Assembly: GCF_009758125.1 (NCBI RefSeq)
Contig: NZ_WRXO01000001.1
Location: forward strand, 992,001 to 1,056,000
Length of the DNA: 64,000 nucleotides
Direction: 5' to 3'
DNA from: Chitinophaga oryziterrae
Lineage (GTDB): Bacteria; Bacteroidota; Bacteroidia; Chitinophagales; Chitinophagaceae
Shown: positions 55,401 to 64,000 of the stretch, piece by piece
How the letters are laid out: each line of letters starts with the position of its first letter
Numbering within the stretch: position 1 is the stretch's first letter
Made by a program: the position numbers and the translations under genes
The notes under the pieces: generated by a model
Database searches by the model: none
The model's input: only the letters and a program-made list of their open reading frames with translations
Told to the model about the DNA's origin: nothing

Positions 55401-55849
55401 CTGATGTAGGTATCATGGCAAATGGCGCTGATATAGTGTCAACGGATGGTTCTGCAAGCGGTGTAGGTGTGGTGCCATTCACCGGTATCGGTCAGTATCC
55501 TGCAAATGTATTATCTAATTCAACAAGCAGATGGACAAAAGAAAATCCCAGTCAGAATGTAGATTACCCACGCTTAACAATCACCAATACCAGCGATAAC
55601 AATTATGTAAACAGCAGCTGGTGGTTGAAAGATGGTAGTTTCATGCGATTGAAACAGGTGTCACTGGGTTATTCATTTATCACACCCGATATGAAGAAGA
55701 AGGGCATCAGCAATCTTGAAGTGTATGGAGCCGCTACCAACCTGCTGACCTTCTCGAAGTTCAAACTATGGGACCCTGAACTGGGTGGTAACGGGGCGAA
55801 ATATCCTTATGCAAAAACAATGACCGTAGGTATAAGGGCTCAATTTTAA
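52424..55849 (+). CDS. SusC/RagA-family TonB-dependent transporter with STN signalling domain
   Basis: 1141 aa. A long basic N-terminus and signal peptide (cleavage near KAQD, about 30) precede the STN domain (about 40-115, ISLLQIFQSIKKQTGFTLVYS). A carboxypeptidase-D-like module (about 132-210) and plug domain (DEVVVVGFGSQKKVTVTGSVS, LLKDASATAIYGAKGANGVLIITTKRG) follow. The rest is a 22-strand barrel ending in MTVGIRAQF. It imports a glycan across the outer membrane; the STN domain lets it signal to the FecR/FecI pair upstream. Confidence 0.97.
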   Translation: MRKSVRHCHLAMRRGILLYLLLGLGFIAKAQDTPLQSTVTVTGHDISLLQIFQSIKKQTGFTLVYSNQLLNDGEKVDVNFNKVHLQEVLASLFKDRNISYEVKNNRIVLDKKAPEAANTTQSVKEGKQESRIVKGQVMDGEGHPLPGVTVSVRGTTKGVITDELGVFSIAASNDDILRVAMMGMNPEEVKVRDQKTLKVTLSEKIDKLDEVVVVGFGSQKKVTVTGSVSTVNMDDMRTPVRSLTNALAGKVAGIISMQSGGGEPGYDNPNFTIRGIGTFTGSTSPLIIVDGVQRDDVNSTYGGAFNNIDPEDVQSISLLKDASATAIYGAKGANGVLIITTKRGVAGKPKVSAKVESGVNGLTRLPKMLDGVNYMKLYNEARTNDGNSATYSDEVIEKTASGLDPYLYPNVNWINTIYKDLTPMTNANVNISGGGESMRYYVSTSFYNQDGQYKVKNLSGYNPNLNFKRYDFRTNVDLNVTKTTVLSMNIAAMLVNSRYPGTSAGNIWYAAYATNPISFPVKYPGNLWAGPRNNGGANPFNLVQNLGYSTEFKPSVQSVVTLNQKLDMIVPGLTAMGRFSFDTYGEFNTSRTGYNDLWYAGSRDASGNLVYERVRTGSTYLGYGTSSSGERIMYLEGNIAYDHAFGNHTFGGLIVGTMRNRVRGAAPDLKSAIPYRNQSMAGRITYSFKDKYLAELNVGATGSENFEAGHRWGYFPAVSAGWVISKEAFFAPLTHTVSLLKIRGSVGSTGNDQIGTLEGGDRFGYLTYISGANGIVFGTSPVGYGGISATVIGTQNLTWEKSVKTNVGLEVGLWNKLSLTIDAFRDKRSEILINRQSISSIAGYSGLKIYTNMGEMKNIGIDGSFEYDTRIGKDITLRVFGNITYAKNRIVYADYPKYLYTYQQPEGHRFGEYMGYVSKGLFVDQADVDKSPTQTRTVFPGDIKYEDLNGDGVIDSNDRTYLGKSYFPTWSYGYGFNFGYKKISLSAVFAGVADVGIMANGADIVSTDGSASGVGVVPFTGIGQYPANVLSNSTSRWTKENPSQNVDYPRLTITNTSDNNYVNSSWWLKDGSFMRLKQVSLGYSFITPDMKKKGISNLEVYGAATNLLTFSKFKLWDPELGGNGAKYPYAKTMTVGIRAQF

Positions 55850-55870
55850 ACAAGACAAAAAGATAATCAT

Positions 55871-57685
55871 ATGAAATACTTATTGTTTCTTTTAGTCGTA
55901 TTGTCTTCCTGTAGCAAGTATCTTGATAAAAAGCCGGATAATCTTTTAACGGAAGACCAGATATGGCAAACACGTGCAAATGCAGAGGCTTATCTCTATA
56001 ATATTTATAGTTATGTATATAATACAGACGGAGGAGATTATGCTTCTATGGGAGCTTCTGATGAGACATCTGTTTCAATACCTACAACGACTGTAAGACA
56101 AATGGTAAGTGGTAACTGGAATGTTGCCAGCGGATACTTTAATAACTGGTCGAATTATTATGCAGCCATCAAGAAATCGTATGTGTTTGAACAGAATATT
56201 GATAAAGTACCCACTAATCAATTGAGTGATGATCTGAAGATACAGTATAAGGGGGAGAACCTTTTTTTACGCGGTTATTATTACTGGATGATTTTAAGAC
56301 AGTATGGACCTTTTGTAAAATTGACCGGACAGTTGGGGCAGGATGAGGATTTTAGCCAGTATCCACGTGCTCCTTTTGATACCTGTGCATCGTATATATC
56401 TTCATTGATGGACCAGGCGGCATTGAACTTACCAGCAGTATGGTCTTCTTCCAGTAATAACGGACGTCCTACCAAAGGAGCCTGTTTAGCGGTAAAAGCC
56501 AAGGTAGCACAACTGGCTGCCAGTCCGCTGTGGAATGGGAATACTTACTTTGCCAACTTTAAGAATGCAGATGGTACAGCATTAGCTCCTGCCAGTTATA
56601 GTGAAGACAAATGGAAAGTAGCGGCAGCTGCTGCAAAGGCGGTAATTGATGGTGGTAATTATAAGTTGTTTACCAACCTGGATAATGGGGGAACTACGTT
56701 TGATCCTTATCTCTCAGTCAGGGATTTATTTTTAACCAACTGGAATGACGAGATCATCTTTGCAAATGTAGGCTGGTCTCGCTGGGGGTATACGAAATGT
56801 GTGTCTCCTGGTCCGGGTGGGTATAATCTGTACGATGTTACGCAGAATCTGGTGGACGCATTTTACATGAACAACGGCCGTACAATTGATGATCCTTCTT
56901 CCAATTATGTAGAAACAGGGTTTGCTCCTTCTGCCAGTACTAATAGCTGGGGACATCGTAAGAGCGACTGGAACATGTATGCCAACAGGGAACCCCGTTT
57001 TTATGCCTATATACAGTATAATGCACGCCCTGTATTACCTGCTCCTACAGTAGATGATAAGAATTTTTATTCTTCTGATGAGAATGTTGATGGCCAGGGA
57101 AGAACCGAGTTTTACTATAATGGTAAATCTGGTCAGCGTTCTGCCGGCAGTAATAATATCACCGGTTATTTAGCCTTGAAGAGGGTAAGTCCTAATGATA
57201 ATATAAGAAATGATGTTAGTTCTTTCCACGGCCCTTATATCCTGATGCGCTACGCGGAGATATTATTAGATTATGCCGAAGCATTGAATGAATACGATCC
57301 CGGTAATGGTGATATCGTCACTTATCTCAATATGGTGAGAACAAGAGCAGGATTGCCCGGTATTGAAACCGTATATCCTTCAGCGGTAGGTAATAAAGAC
57401 CAGATGAGAAAATATATTCTGCAGGAAAGAGAAGTAGAATTATGCTTTGAAGCAGACAGGTATTATACGCTGACCAGAAGGCTGCTGCTGGGTAACCAGG
57501 AAAACAAGGCCATCTATAGCATGAATGTAAATGCCAACGACAATGGCTTAGGATTTTCTTTCACCGGTTTTTATACCAGAACGCTTTTCCAGCAAAGATT
57601 TTGGGATAATAAGATGTACCTGTTCCCGATAAATCAGGGAGATATTGAGAGAGACAGGGCACTGGTGCAGAATCCGGGATGGTAA
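55871..57685 (+). CDS. SusD/RagB-family glycan-binding lipoprotein
   Basis: 604 aa. Lipoprotein signal (LVVLSSC) followed by SKYLDKKPDNLLTEDQIW, the standard SusD start. TPR-like helices and the C-terminal RagB/SusD domain (LMRYAEILLDYAEALNEYDPGNG, ILQEREVELCFEADRYYTLTR) follow. It forms the lid of the SusC transporter. The gap to SusC is 21 nt. Confidence 0.96.
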   Translation: MKYLLFLLVVLSSCSKYLDKKPDNLLTEDQIWQTRANAEAYLYNIYSYVYNTDGGDYASMGASDETSVSIPTTTVRQMVSGNWNVASGYFNNWSNYYAAIKKSYVFEQNIDKVPTNQLSDDLKIQYKGENLFLRGYYYWMILRQYGPFVKLTGQLGQDEDFSQYPRAPFDTCASYISSLMDQAALNLPAVWSSSSNNGRPTKGACLAVKAKVAQLAASPLWNGNTYFANFKNADGTALAPASYSEDKWKVAAAAAKAVIDGGNYKLFTNLDNGGTTFDPYLSVRDLFLTNWNDEIIFANVGWSRWGYTKCVSPGPGGYNLYDVTQNLVDAFYMNNGRTIDDPSSNYVETGFAPSASTNSWGHRKSDWNMYANREPRFYAYIQYNARPVLPAPTVDDKNFYSSDENVDGQGRTEFYYNGKSGQRSAGSNNITGYLALKRVSPNDNIRNDVSSFHGPYILMRYAEILLDYAEALNEYDPGNGDIVTYLNMVRTRAGLPGIETVYPSAVGNKDQMRKYILQEREVELCFEADRYYTLTRRLLLGNQENKAIYSMNVNANDNGLGFSFTGFYTRTLFQQRFWDNKMYLFPINQGDIERDRALVQNPGW

Positions 57686-57715
57686 TAAATTCTTTTACAA
57701 CACAATTACAGTATT

Positions 57716-59008
57716 ATGATCAGGTATATCATAGCAGGTTGTTTGATCTTCTTTACAGCTTGTAAGAAGGATAACGGGTTTACGCATAGTGCCGGATCTC
57801 CGATGTCGGTGGATCATTTTACACCGGAGCAGGGTGGTGGCGCGACATCTATATTAATTACAGGGAGTAATTTCTCTACGGATACAGCTGCTATCTCTGT
57901 CACTATCAATGGTAATAAACTGGCCATTACCGGAGCCAGTGCCACGCAGGTGATGGCAGTAGTGCCTGCCAGATGCGGCTCTGGCAAAGTGGTTGTAAAA
58001 GTGGGATCTGATAGTGTGGTGAGTACGGATATTTTTAATTATGTGTTCACCCGTACTGTGACTACAATAGCCGGTAACGGTACTGCGGGTTTCTCCAATG
58101 GACAGGGGGCAGATGTGATGTTTAATTTTAACGGGCAGCCGTGGTACAGGAGTAAAGGGATTACAGTGGATGATAATCTGAATCTGTATATCGCTGATCC
58201 GGGAAATCATTGTATCCGGAAAATAGATGACAAGGGGAATGTGACCACATTTGCGGGTAATCCGAATGCCGCAGGGTATGCAAACGGGCAGGGCCTGGCA
58301 GCGCAGTTCAGTTTGCCTTATGATATCGCTATTGATGCGCAGGGGAATTTATATACAGCTGATCCTGGTAACTGGGATATCAGGAAAATTACGCCGGATG
58401 GTACGGCCGTTCTTGTGGGATGGGCCAGCCAGGAACCCTGGAGTATAGCGATAGATCCTACTACGGGATTTTTATATTATTCAAATTTTTCCAATTCGGG
58501 TAATGTGTATAAGATGGATACTGATGGTAGCAGTACAACGGTGATACAGGGACTTAATAAGCCTGCAGGGATGCACTTTGATAAAGACGGTAATCTCTTC
58601 ATCGCTATAGCTGATGATCATGTAGTCAAAAGATTTGATAAGAATACCTGGGCAGAGACTACAATTGCCGGTCAGGCAGGAACTCCGGGATATGTAAATG
58701 GTGCAGGTATGGACGCGAGGTTTGCAAATCCGTTTGGACTCACAGTGGATGCGGCCTCCAACGTTTACGTGGCAGGTAACGGGACAGTGGATGGTAGTAC
58801 GTCTAATGTTGATCAGAGTATTCGTTTTATCGCCGGTGGTAGTTGGGTAGTGGGTACATATGCCGGCAGCGGATCTGCAGGTTATGCAGATGCTATCGGA
58901 GAAGCAGCCGCTTTTAGTGCACCGGGAGGCGTGGCAGTGGATAAGAATGGCGTGGTGTACGTATTAGATAAGAACAATAACCGCATTAGGAAAATAGTAT
59001 CACAATAG
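57716..59008 (+). CDS. IPT/TIG and NHL-repeat surface lipoprotein
   Basis: 430 aa. Lipoprotein signal (IFFTAC), an IPT/TIG domain (about 30-105, FTPEQGGGATSILITGSNF) and at least five NHL beta-propeller repeats (about 115-430; for example LYIADPGNHCIRKID, VYVLDKNNNRIRKI). Its place after SusD fits a surface glycan-binding protein, as TIG and NHL modules are common there. No catalytic motif. Confidence 0.9.
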   Translation: MIRYIIAGCLIFFTACKKDNGFTHSAGSPMSVDHFTPEQGGGATSILITGSNFSTDTAAISVTINGNKLAITGASATQVMAVVPARCGSGKVVVKVGSDSVVSTDIFNYVFTRTVTTIAGNGTAGFSNGQGADVMFNFNGQPWYRSKGITVDDNLNLYIADPGNHCIRKIDDKGNVTTFAGNPNAAGYANGQGLAAQFSLPYDIAIDAQGNLYTADPGNWDIRKITPDGTAVLVGWASQEPWSIAIDPTTGFLYYSNFSNSGNVYKMDTDGSSTTVIQGLNKPAGMHFDKDGNLFIAIADDHVVKRFDKNTWAETTIAGQAGTPGYVNGAGMDARFANPFGLTVDAASNVYVAGNGTVDGSTSNVDQSIRFIAGGSWVVGTYAGSGSAGYADAIGEAAAFSAPGGVAVDKNGVVYVLDKNNNRIRKIVSQ

Positions 59009-59009
59009 C

Positions 59010-60539
59010 ATGAAATATATGAACATATTTTTGATAGCCCTGATGATGGCCGCCTGTAGTAAAGGCGGCACATCATCAGACAATAATATTATCCCAAACA
59101 CACACAAGTATTATGTTTCCCCTGCAGGCAATGATGCCAATGCAGGCACTTTAAATGCTCCTTTCAGGGCTATTAACACTGCTTTAAGTAAAGCGATAGC
59201 AGGAGATACCGTTATCGTCAGGCAGGGTATCTATTATGAGAAAGTGAGTTTCCCTAAATCGGGCCGGCTGGATAAGCAGATCACCTTAAAGGCATACCCC
59301 GGAGAGATACCTGCGATTGATGGCACAGGGTTGTCCATTACAGGCAAGGAAGCACTGGTAACTTTCAGCAATGCGAGTTACATTACTTTCGAAGGCTTTG
59401 ACGTATGTAATTACAAAAGCAGTACTCCCTGGGTAAACGTCAACGGGATAATAGCTAATGGAAGCTCCTCCAATCTGATCATCAGGAATAACAGGATTTA
59501 TAATATAGAACATAATGTTGCGCCTGCAGATGGAAGAAGCGGGCACGGAATAGAGATTGCGGGTAATACCACTACCCCGATGAAGAATATCCTGGTAGAA
59601 GGAAATGAGATCCATGACTGCAACACCGGGTATAGTGAGAACTTAACCATCAACGGTTATGTAGATGGGTTTACAATAAAGGGCAACAAAATATACAATG
59701 CAGAGAACATTGGTATTGATGCCGCCGGTGGCTATTCCGCCAACCCTACACCTGCACTTAACTATGCCCGTAATGGGGTGATCAGCGATAATGAGCTGTA
59801 CAATATAGATATGACCACCGGGCCAATAGGCGGTAGTACCGGGCACGGTGCTATCGGTATTTACGTAGACGGTGCCAGGAACATCATTATAGAAAGAAAT
59901 AAAATTCATGAAGTGGACAGAGGGATTGGTATCGTAAGTGAGAATGATGCTTTTCCTACCAATGATTGTATTGTCCGCAATAACTTTGTGTCTAACAGTT
60001 TCCGGGCGGGGATCTATTTGGGGGGATATCTTAATTATACTTCCGGTGGTACCAGCAACTGTTATGTAGTGAATAATACCCTGTATTTTAATAATAAGGA
60101 ATCAGGCGCTTTTGGAGAGATAGAAGGAGAGATCAGATTAACAGAGCAATGCTTTAATAATGTGATTAAAAACAATATTATTTATGCCCGGCCGGTAGAT
60201 CTTTTTATCCATAAGTATACTAATTCCGGGAGTAATAATATCATTGATAATAATCTCTATTTTACTACGGGTACACCGCAGTGGATATGGAACAGTACGA
60301 ATGATGCTCCTGTTACGGATCTTGCTACCTGGCGTACTGTGAGTGGTAATGACGCGGCTTCTGTAAATGGTGTAGACCCTTTACTGGTAAGCAGTACAGA
60401 TCTGCATATACAGCCTGCTTCTCCTGCTAATAATACAGGAGTAGTGATTTCAGCTGATATAAACGGAACAACGGATATAGACGGGCATCCGCGTATCATT
60501 AATAATAAGATTAGCAAAGGGGCGCATCAGCCGCAATAA
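59010..60539 (+). CDS. Right-handed beta-helix lipoprotein (pectate-lyase-like fold)
   Basis: 509 aa. Lipoprotein signal (LMMAAC), then the DUF1565-type start YYVSPAGNDANAGTLNAPFR and many parallel beta-helix coils (NLIIRNNRIYNIEHN, GFTIKGNKIYNAEN, NIIIERNKIHEVDRG). Polysaccharide lyases and some glycosidases use this fold. The active site is not identifiable from sequence alone. Only one base separates it from the NHL gene, so both belong to the PUL operon. Confidence 0.88.
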   Translation: MKYMNIFLIALMMAACSKGGTSSDNNIIPNTHKYYVSPAGNDANAGTLNAPFRAINTALSKAIAGDTVIVRQGIYYEKVSFPKSGRLDKQITLKAYPGEIPAIDGTGLSITGKEALVTFSNASYITFEGFDVCNYKSSTPWVNVNGIIANGSSSNLIIRNNRIYNIEHNVAPADGRSGHGIEIAGNTTTPMKNILVEGNEIHDCNTGYSENLTINGYVDGFTIKGNKIYNAENIGIDAAGGYSANPTPALNYARNGVISDNELYNIDMTTGPIGGSTGHGAIGIYVDGARNIIIERNKIHEVDRGIGIVSENDAFPTNDCIVRNNFVSNSFRAGIYLGGYLNYTSGGTSNCYVVNNTLYFNNKESGAFGEIEGEIRLTEQCFNNVIKNNIIYARPVDLFIHKYTNSGSNNIIDNNLYFTTGTPQWIWNSTNDAPVTDLATWRTVSGNDAASVNGVDPLLVSSTDLHIQPASPANNTGVVISADINGTTDIDGHPRIINNKISKGAHQPQ

Positions 60540-60546
60540 TTAAAGC

Positions 60547-62553
60547 ATGTTCAGGATATTTTGTTTACTGTTATTACCCATACAGTTGTTGGCTGCGGAT
60601 TTTAGTGGAGTGAAGGGGATTGTTGACAGAAGGGTGCCGTGGTTGCATGTTACATTTAAAACAATACCAGGGAAGGATGTATTCTCCTTAGAAACCAGGA
60701 ACGGGCAGTTAGTTATCAGCGCTGATAATCCTAATGCAGCTGCTGTTGGTCTCAACTGGTATCTGAAATATTATTGCCACCGGTCTATGTCGCATATGGG
60801 AGATAACCTTTCAGCGGTCTTTCCTTTGCCTGTCATCAAAGAAACAATTACAATAAATGCTGCTGCGCAATACCGTTATGCACTCAACTACTGCACCTAC
60901 AATTACACCATGAGTTTTTACAGTTGGAAAGACTGGGAGCATGAACTGGACTGGATGGCGTTAAACGGTGTGAATGTAATGCTGGTAGCGAATGGTGAAG
61001 AAGCCGTATGGCAGAATGTATTGAAACGTATAGGTTATTCTGATAAGGAGATCAGTGATTATATCACTGGTCCTGCTTATAACGCCTGGTGGCTGATGGG
61101 TAATATACAGGGATGGGGTGGCCCTATGCCACAGACAGAGATAGATAACCGTGCTTCACTGACGAAAAAGATGATCACACGTATGAAGTTATTAGGTATC
61201 TCGCCTGTAATGCCTGCATTTTATGGCATGGTTCCCAGCACACTGAAGAACAAAACCACTGCTCATATCATCAATCAAAGCAAATGGGGAGCTTTTGTAA
61301 GACCGGATATATTAGATCCTACAGATACTGCCTTCACACGTATAGCTGGTATCTTCTATGAAGAAACACAACGTATCTATGGTAAAGACATTCATTTCTT
61401 TTCAGGAGACCCCTTCCATGAAGGTGGTATCACTGATGGCGTTGATTTAGGCAAAGCTGGTGCCGCTATTCAAAAAGCCATGCAGCAGTATTTCCCTGGT
61501 GCTATCTGGGTGTTACAGGGCTGGCAGGATAATCCGCGTAAGGAGTTACTGGCAGAGACAGACAAATCCACTATCCTGGTGCAGGAGTTATTCGGAGAGA
61601 ATACTAACAACTGGGAAACACGGGACAGTTATGAACATACGCCTTTCATCTGGTGTACCGTTACCAACTTTGGAGAAAGACCGGGATTAAGCGGCAAGCT
61701 GCAACGCTTTGCGGACGAAGTGTATCGCGCGTCTCAGGCTTCCGGATATATGAAAGGAGTGGGGATCATGCCGGAAGGGATTAATAACAACCCCGTTACC
61801 TACGAATTATTATTGGAGCTGGGATGGCATAAAGAGCATGTAAAAGTCGAAGACTGGATCACAGGGTATATAACAGCCCGTTATGGCAAATATAACCCGG
61901 ATATAGCCCGTGCCTGGCAGTCTTTCTTATCTACTATCTACAGTAATCCCGGATACCAGGAAGGCCCTCCGGAGAACATTTTATGTGCAAGACCTGCCTT
62001 AAAAATAAAATCCGTTTCCAGTTGGGGAAATCTGAAAAAAGGATATGATACAACTGTATTCGCTAATGCCGTGAAAAGTTTTGAATCAGCAGCAGGCTCT
62101 TTTTCTAATAGTGAAACATATAAAATAGACCTGATCAATTTTAAAAGACAGGTACTGGCTAATCAGGCGGATAAAGTATTTGCAGATTTTGTGGCTGCTT
62201 ATAACAGCAAAGACATGCCTGCTTTTGATAAATCTTCCAAAGCATTTTTGCAATTACATGATCTTACTAACCAGTTATTAAATTCACATCCCTATTACCG
62301 TCTAAGTACCTATCAGCAGCAGGCAAAATATCACTTGTTAAATGCGATGATGCTGATCACTTACTGGGGAGAGAATGACCCCAAAGAAGATAACCTGCAT
62401 GATTATGCATATAAAGAATGGAGCGGGATGATGCTCACGTTCTATAAAAAACGCTGGGAGTTGTATTTCGATTATCTGAAAGGGAATACAGCAGTACCTG
62501 ACTGGTTTACATGGGAGAGGGACTGGGTAAAGAACAATACCCAATCCCATTAA
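60547..62553 (+). CDS. Alpha-N-acetylglucosaminidase (GH89)
   Basis: 668 aa with a signal peptide (1-16). The NAGLU N-terminal domain (about 20-85), the TIM-barrel domain (about 97-430; YRYALNYCTYNYTMSFYSWKDWEHELDWMALNGVN, NIQGWGGPMPQ, FSGDPFHEGG, IMPEGINNNPVTYELL) and the C-terminal helical domain match GH89. It removes terminal alpha-linked GlcNAc, as found in heparan sulfate and some mucin O-glycans. It is the last gene of the PUL and defines part of its substrate. Confidence 0.95.
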   Translation: MFRIFCLLLLPIQLLAADFSGVKGIVDRRVPWLHVTFKTIPGKDVFSLETRNGQLVISADNPNAAAVGLNWYLKYYCHRSMSHMGDNLSAVFPLPVIKETITINAAAQYRYALNYCTYNYTMSFYSWKDWEHELDWMALNGVNVMLVANGEEAVWQNVLKRIGYSDKEISDYITGPAYNAWWLMGNIQGWGGPMPQTEIDNRASLTKKMITRMKLLGISPVMPAFYGMVPSTLKNKTTAHIINQSKWGAFVRPDILDPTDTAFTRIAGIFYEETQRIYGKDIHFFSGDPFHEGGITDGVDLGKAGAAIQKAMQQYFPGAIWVLQGWQDNPRKELLAETDKSTILVQELFGENTNNWETRDSYEHTPFIWCTVTNFGERPGLSGKLQRFADEVYRASQASGYMKGVGIMPEGINNNPVTYELLLELGWHKEHVKVEDWITGYITARYGKYNPDIARAWQSFLSTIYSNPGYQEGPPENILCARPALKIKSVSSWGNLKKGYDTTVFANAVKSFESAAGSFSNSETYKIDLINFKRQVLANQADKVFADFVAAYNSKDMPAFDKSSKAFLQLHDLTNQLLNSHPYYRLSTYQQQAKYHLLNAMMLITYWGENDPKEDNLHDYAYKEWSGMMLTFYKKRWELYFDYLKGNTAVPDWFTWERDWVKNNTQSH

Positions 62554-62555
62554 AT

Positions 62556-63092
62556 TTATCTTTGCCCGTAAGCGACGATAGATGCCTTCGCAATGGTATT
62601 GCCAAAAATGTTAAACCCGATAAATGCAGCAGTAGCATTTTTATCTAAGGTTAATTTGCTTTTCAGTGCATACACTGTCACCAGGTATTCATGTGGAGGA
62701 CCAGGATTAGGGGCTGCACCTACATAACCAGGTTTACCCATGTCTGTATTACCCTGGATAGCTCCGGCAGGCAATAAGTTTTTAGTAACATCACCGGCGC
62801 CAGCTTGTATTTCTTTGATGTCTGCAGGGATATTATATACCATCCAGTGCCAGAAACCGCTACCGGAAGGCGCATCCTTGTCATAAATAGTGATAGCGAA
62901 ACTCTGGGTGCCGGCGGGTGCGTTTTCCCATGATAACTGAGGCGATAAGTTTTCGCCGGTGTACCCCATGAAATTGGCGTACTGCTTATTGGATATTTGT
63001 CCGCCCATATCATTGCTTTTCAATGTGAAAGTTTGTGCAGATACAGTTGTACAGATCGTAACAATCGCCAAGAGAAACAGGAGTTTTTTCAT
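62556..63092 (-). CDS. YbhB/YbcL-type PEBP-family secreted protein
   Basis: 178 aa with a signal peptide (1-19, ending SAQ). The PEBP core is clear: GENLSPQLSWENAPAGTQSF, DKDAPSGSGFWHWMVYNIP and GPPHEYLVTVYAL. Bacterial PEBP proteins have no firmly known role. It converges on the GH89 gene with 2 nt between them and lies downstream of the AraC-family gene. Confidence 0.93.
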   Translation of the reverse strand: MKKLLFLLAIVTICTTVSAQTFTLKSNDMGGQISNKQYANFMGYTGENLSPQLSWENAPAGTQSFAITIYDKDAPSGSGFWHWMVYNIPADIKEIQAGAGDVTKNLLPAGAIQGNTDMGKPGYVGAAPNPGPPHEYLVTVYALKSKLTLDKNATAAFIGFNIFGNTIAKASIVAYGQR

Positions 63093-63177
63093 TTTACCTT
63101 TTTATTTAGGATTCAAAGGTAGTATGCCGGGGAGGTGTCCTGTTAGGGATAACAGTTCAAAAATTACAGATAAAAGT

Positions 63178-64000
63178 TCAATTTCTTTGTTGATACTCGC
63201 TGGGGGTGAGCCCGAATGTTTGTTTGAAAGAATGTGTAAAACTGGAATGGTTTTCATATCCTACTTTATGGTAGATATCACTGGGCTTTTCATTACTGTT
63301 GCGTAATAAGGTGGCTGCCAGTTCCATTCTCTTTTGCAAAAACCATTTGTTGGGAGAGGTACTGTATAATTTAGAGAACTTCCTTTTGAAGGTAGAGAGG
63401 CTCATGTTACAGAGAAATGCCAGTTCATCTATTGTGATGCAATTTCCGATATTAGCTTCTACTGCTTTCCTGATAATAAGATCTTCCTGGTTTTCTAATA
63501 CGGCCGTGCGTAAGCTGATCACTTCATCCCTGTATTTATCACACATGTATAACATCAGCTCTTCTAACTTTAAAACCCGCATGGCTTTAGAGATAGGTTT
63601 GTTAGTAGCCAGCATCAGGTTTAATGAAGCAATAAAATTTTGCAGGAAATCATCTACCTGGAATACTATAAATGGTTCTTCCATAGATCTCTTTATGTTG
63701 GTATCAAAGATATCCGGATGTTTCATGAAGAAGTTAACCAGCTCGCTGTTATCGAAGAAGAACAGTACGCTTTTGTAAACCCCGTTTTGTGTAGTCCTTT
63801 CGCTCATCAGGCAATTACCGGATGAGAGTAGTAAAAACTCCGTATTATTTATATGTGCACTCTTTTGCGAATAGTAAACACTTTTACTACCTTCTGTTAA
63901 GAAACTGAAGATGTTTTGATTGAGTATTATCTTACTTTTTTCAGTATTGGAAGAGGATTGATAGCTGAAAATTGAAATGCTATCAGTGGTATTGAGATCT
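63178..64000 (-). CDS. AraC-family transcriptional regulator (5' end cut by window edge)
   Basis: The reading frame stays open from 63178 to the last base, so at least 273 codons are present and the start is outside the window; the internal Met at 63807 is not the true start. The visible N-terminal part resembles a cupin-like sensor (NNTEFLLLSSGNCLMSE). The C-terminal 100 residues hold the double helix-turn-helix (TIDELAFLCNMSLSTFKRKFSKLY, then YHKVGYENHSSFTHSFKQTFGLTPSEYQ). It may regulate the PEBP gene or the PUL. Confidence 0.9.
   Translation of the reverse strand, partial: DLNTTDSISIFSYQSSSNTEKSKIILNQNIFSFLTEGSKSVYYSQKSAHINNTEFLLLSSGNCLMSERTTQNGVYKSVLFFFDNSELVNFFMKHPDIFDTNIKRSMEEPFIVFQVDDFLQNFIASLNLMLATNKPISKAMRVLKLEELMLYMCDKYRDEVISLRTAVLENQEDLIIRKAVEANIGNCITIDELAFLCNMSLSTFKRKFSKLYSTSPNKWFLQKRMELAATLLRNSNEKPSDIYHKVGYENHSSFTHSFKQTFGLTPSEYQQRN

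Overview
The window is a chromosomal piece of a Gram-negative Bacteroidota bacterium, most likely Chitinophaga or a close relative in Chitinophagaceae. The evidence is the SusC/SusD pair with FecI-type sigma and FecR-type anti-sigma genes, many lipoproteins and periplasmic glycoside hydrolases, stand-alone and hybrid histidine kinases, LytS/LytTR pairs, and a TTTG-N19-TAnnTTTG promoter at 24307-24337. No tRNA, rRNA, CRISPR array, insertion sequence or prophage was recognised. The first gene (GH51) and last gene (AraC family) are cut by the window edges.

Layout. 1-813: end of an alpha-L-arabinofuranosidase, then REP-like hairpins. 1007-10652 (minus): a six-gene run of response regulator, membrane HEAT protein, two tandem GT2 synthases, TPR/beta-barrel outer-membrane protein and DUF4838 lipoprotein. 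It looks like a synthase-dependent exopolysaccharide system. 11041-16965 (plus): divergent signalling cluster of CHASE3/GAF hybrid kinase, CheR, CheB and receiver-kinase. 16982-24228: SGNH hydrolase, small acidic protein, orphan FecR/FecI pair, AraC regulator, Tat-exported oxidoreductase with HEAT partner, and a lipoprotein. 24387-27014: GH2 hydrolase.

27520-38643 is a Wzx/Wzy-type capsule/EPS locus in visible rearrangement. A 123-bp direct repeat (28216-28338 and 31502-31624) flanks an MBOAT/SGNH O-acetylation cassette. The cassette is bordered by remnants of an acyltransferase gene, an FkbM gene and a pentapeptide-repeat gene. The wzc-like gene has lost its 3' part and the priming phosphotransferase its 5' part, meeting at one ATGA junction. 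The acyltransferase carries an apparent frameshift in a C6 tract. No flippase or polymerase is present.

38768-42789 (minus) joins a Met-rich periplasmic protein (DUF6799) to a four-gene overlapping operon: cytochrome b, MsrP/YedY-like molybdoenzyme, OmpR-type regulator and sensor kinase. The two transcription units share a roughly 31-bp upstream motif, suggesting one envelope oxidative-stress regulon. 42923-50228 holds RtcB, an MBL-fold hydrolase, small secreted proteins, a TraB/GumN protein, a chimeric sigma-factor remnant and a LytS/LytTR pair with a small membrane protein. 50645-62553 is a polysaccharide utilisation locus (FecI, FecR, SusC, SusD, TIG/NHL lipoprotein, beta-helix protein, GH89 alpha-N-acetylglucosaminidase). 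A PEBP-family protein and an AraC regulator close the window.
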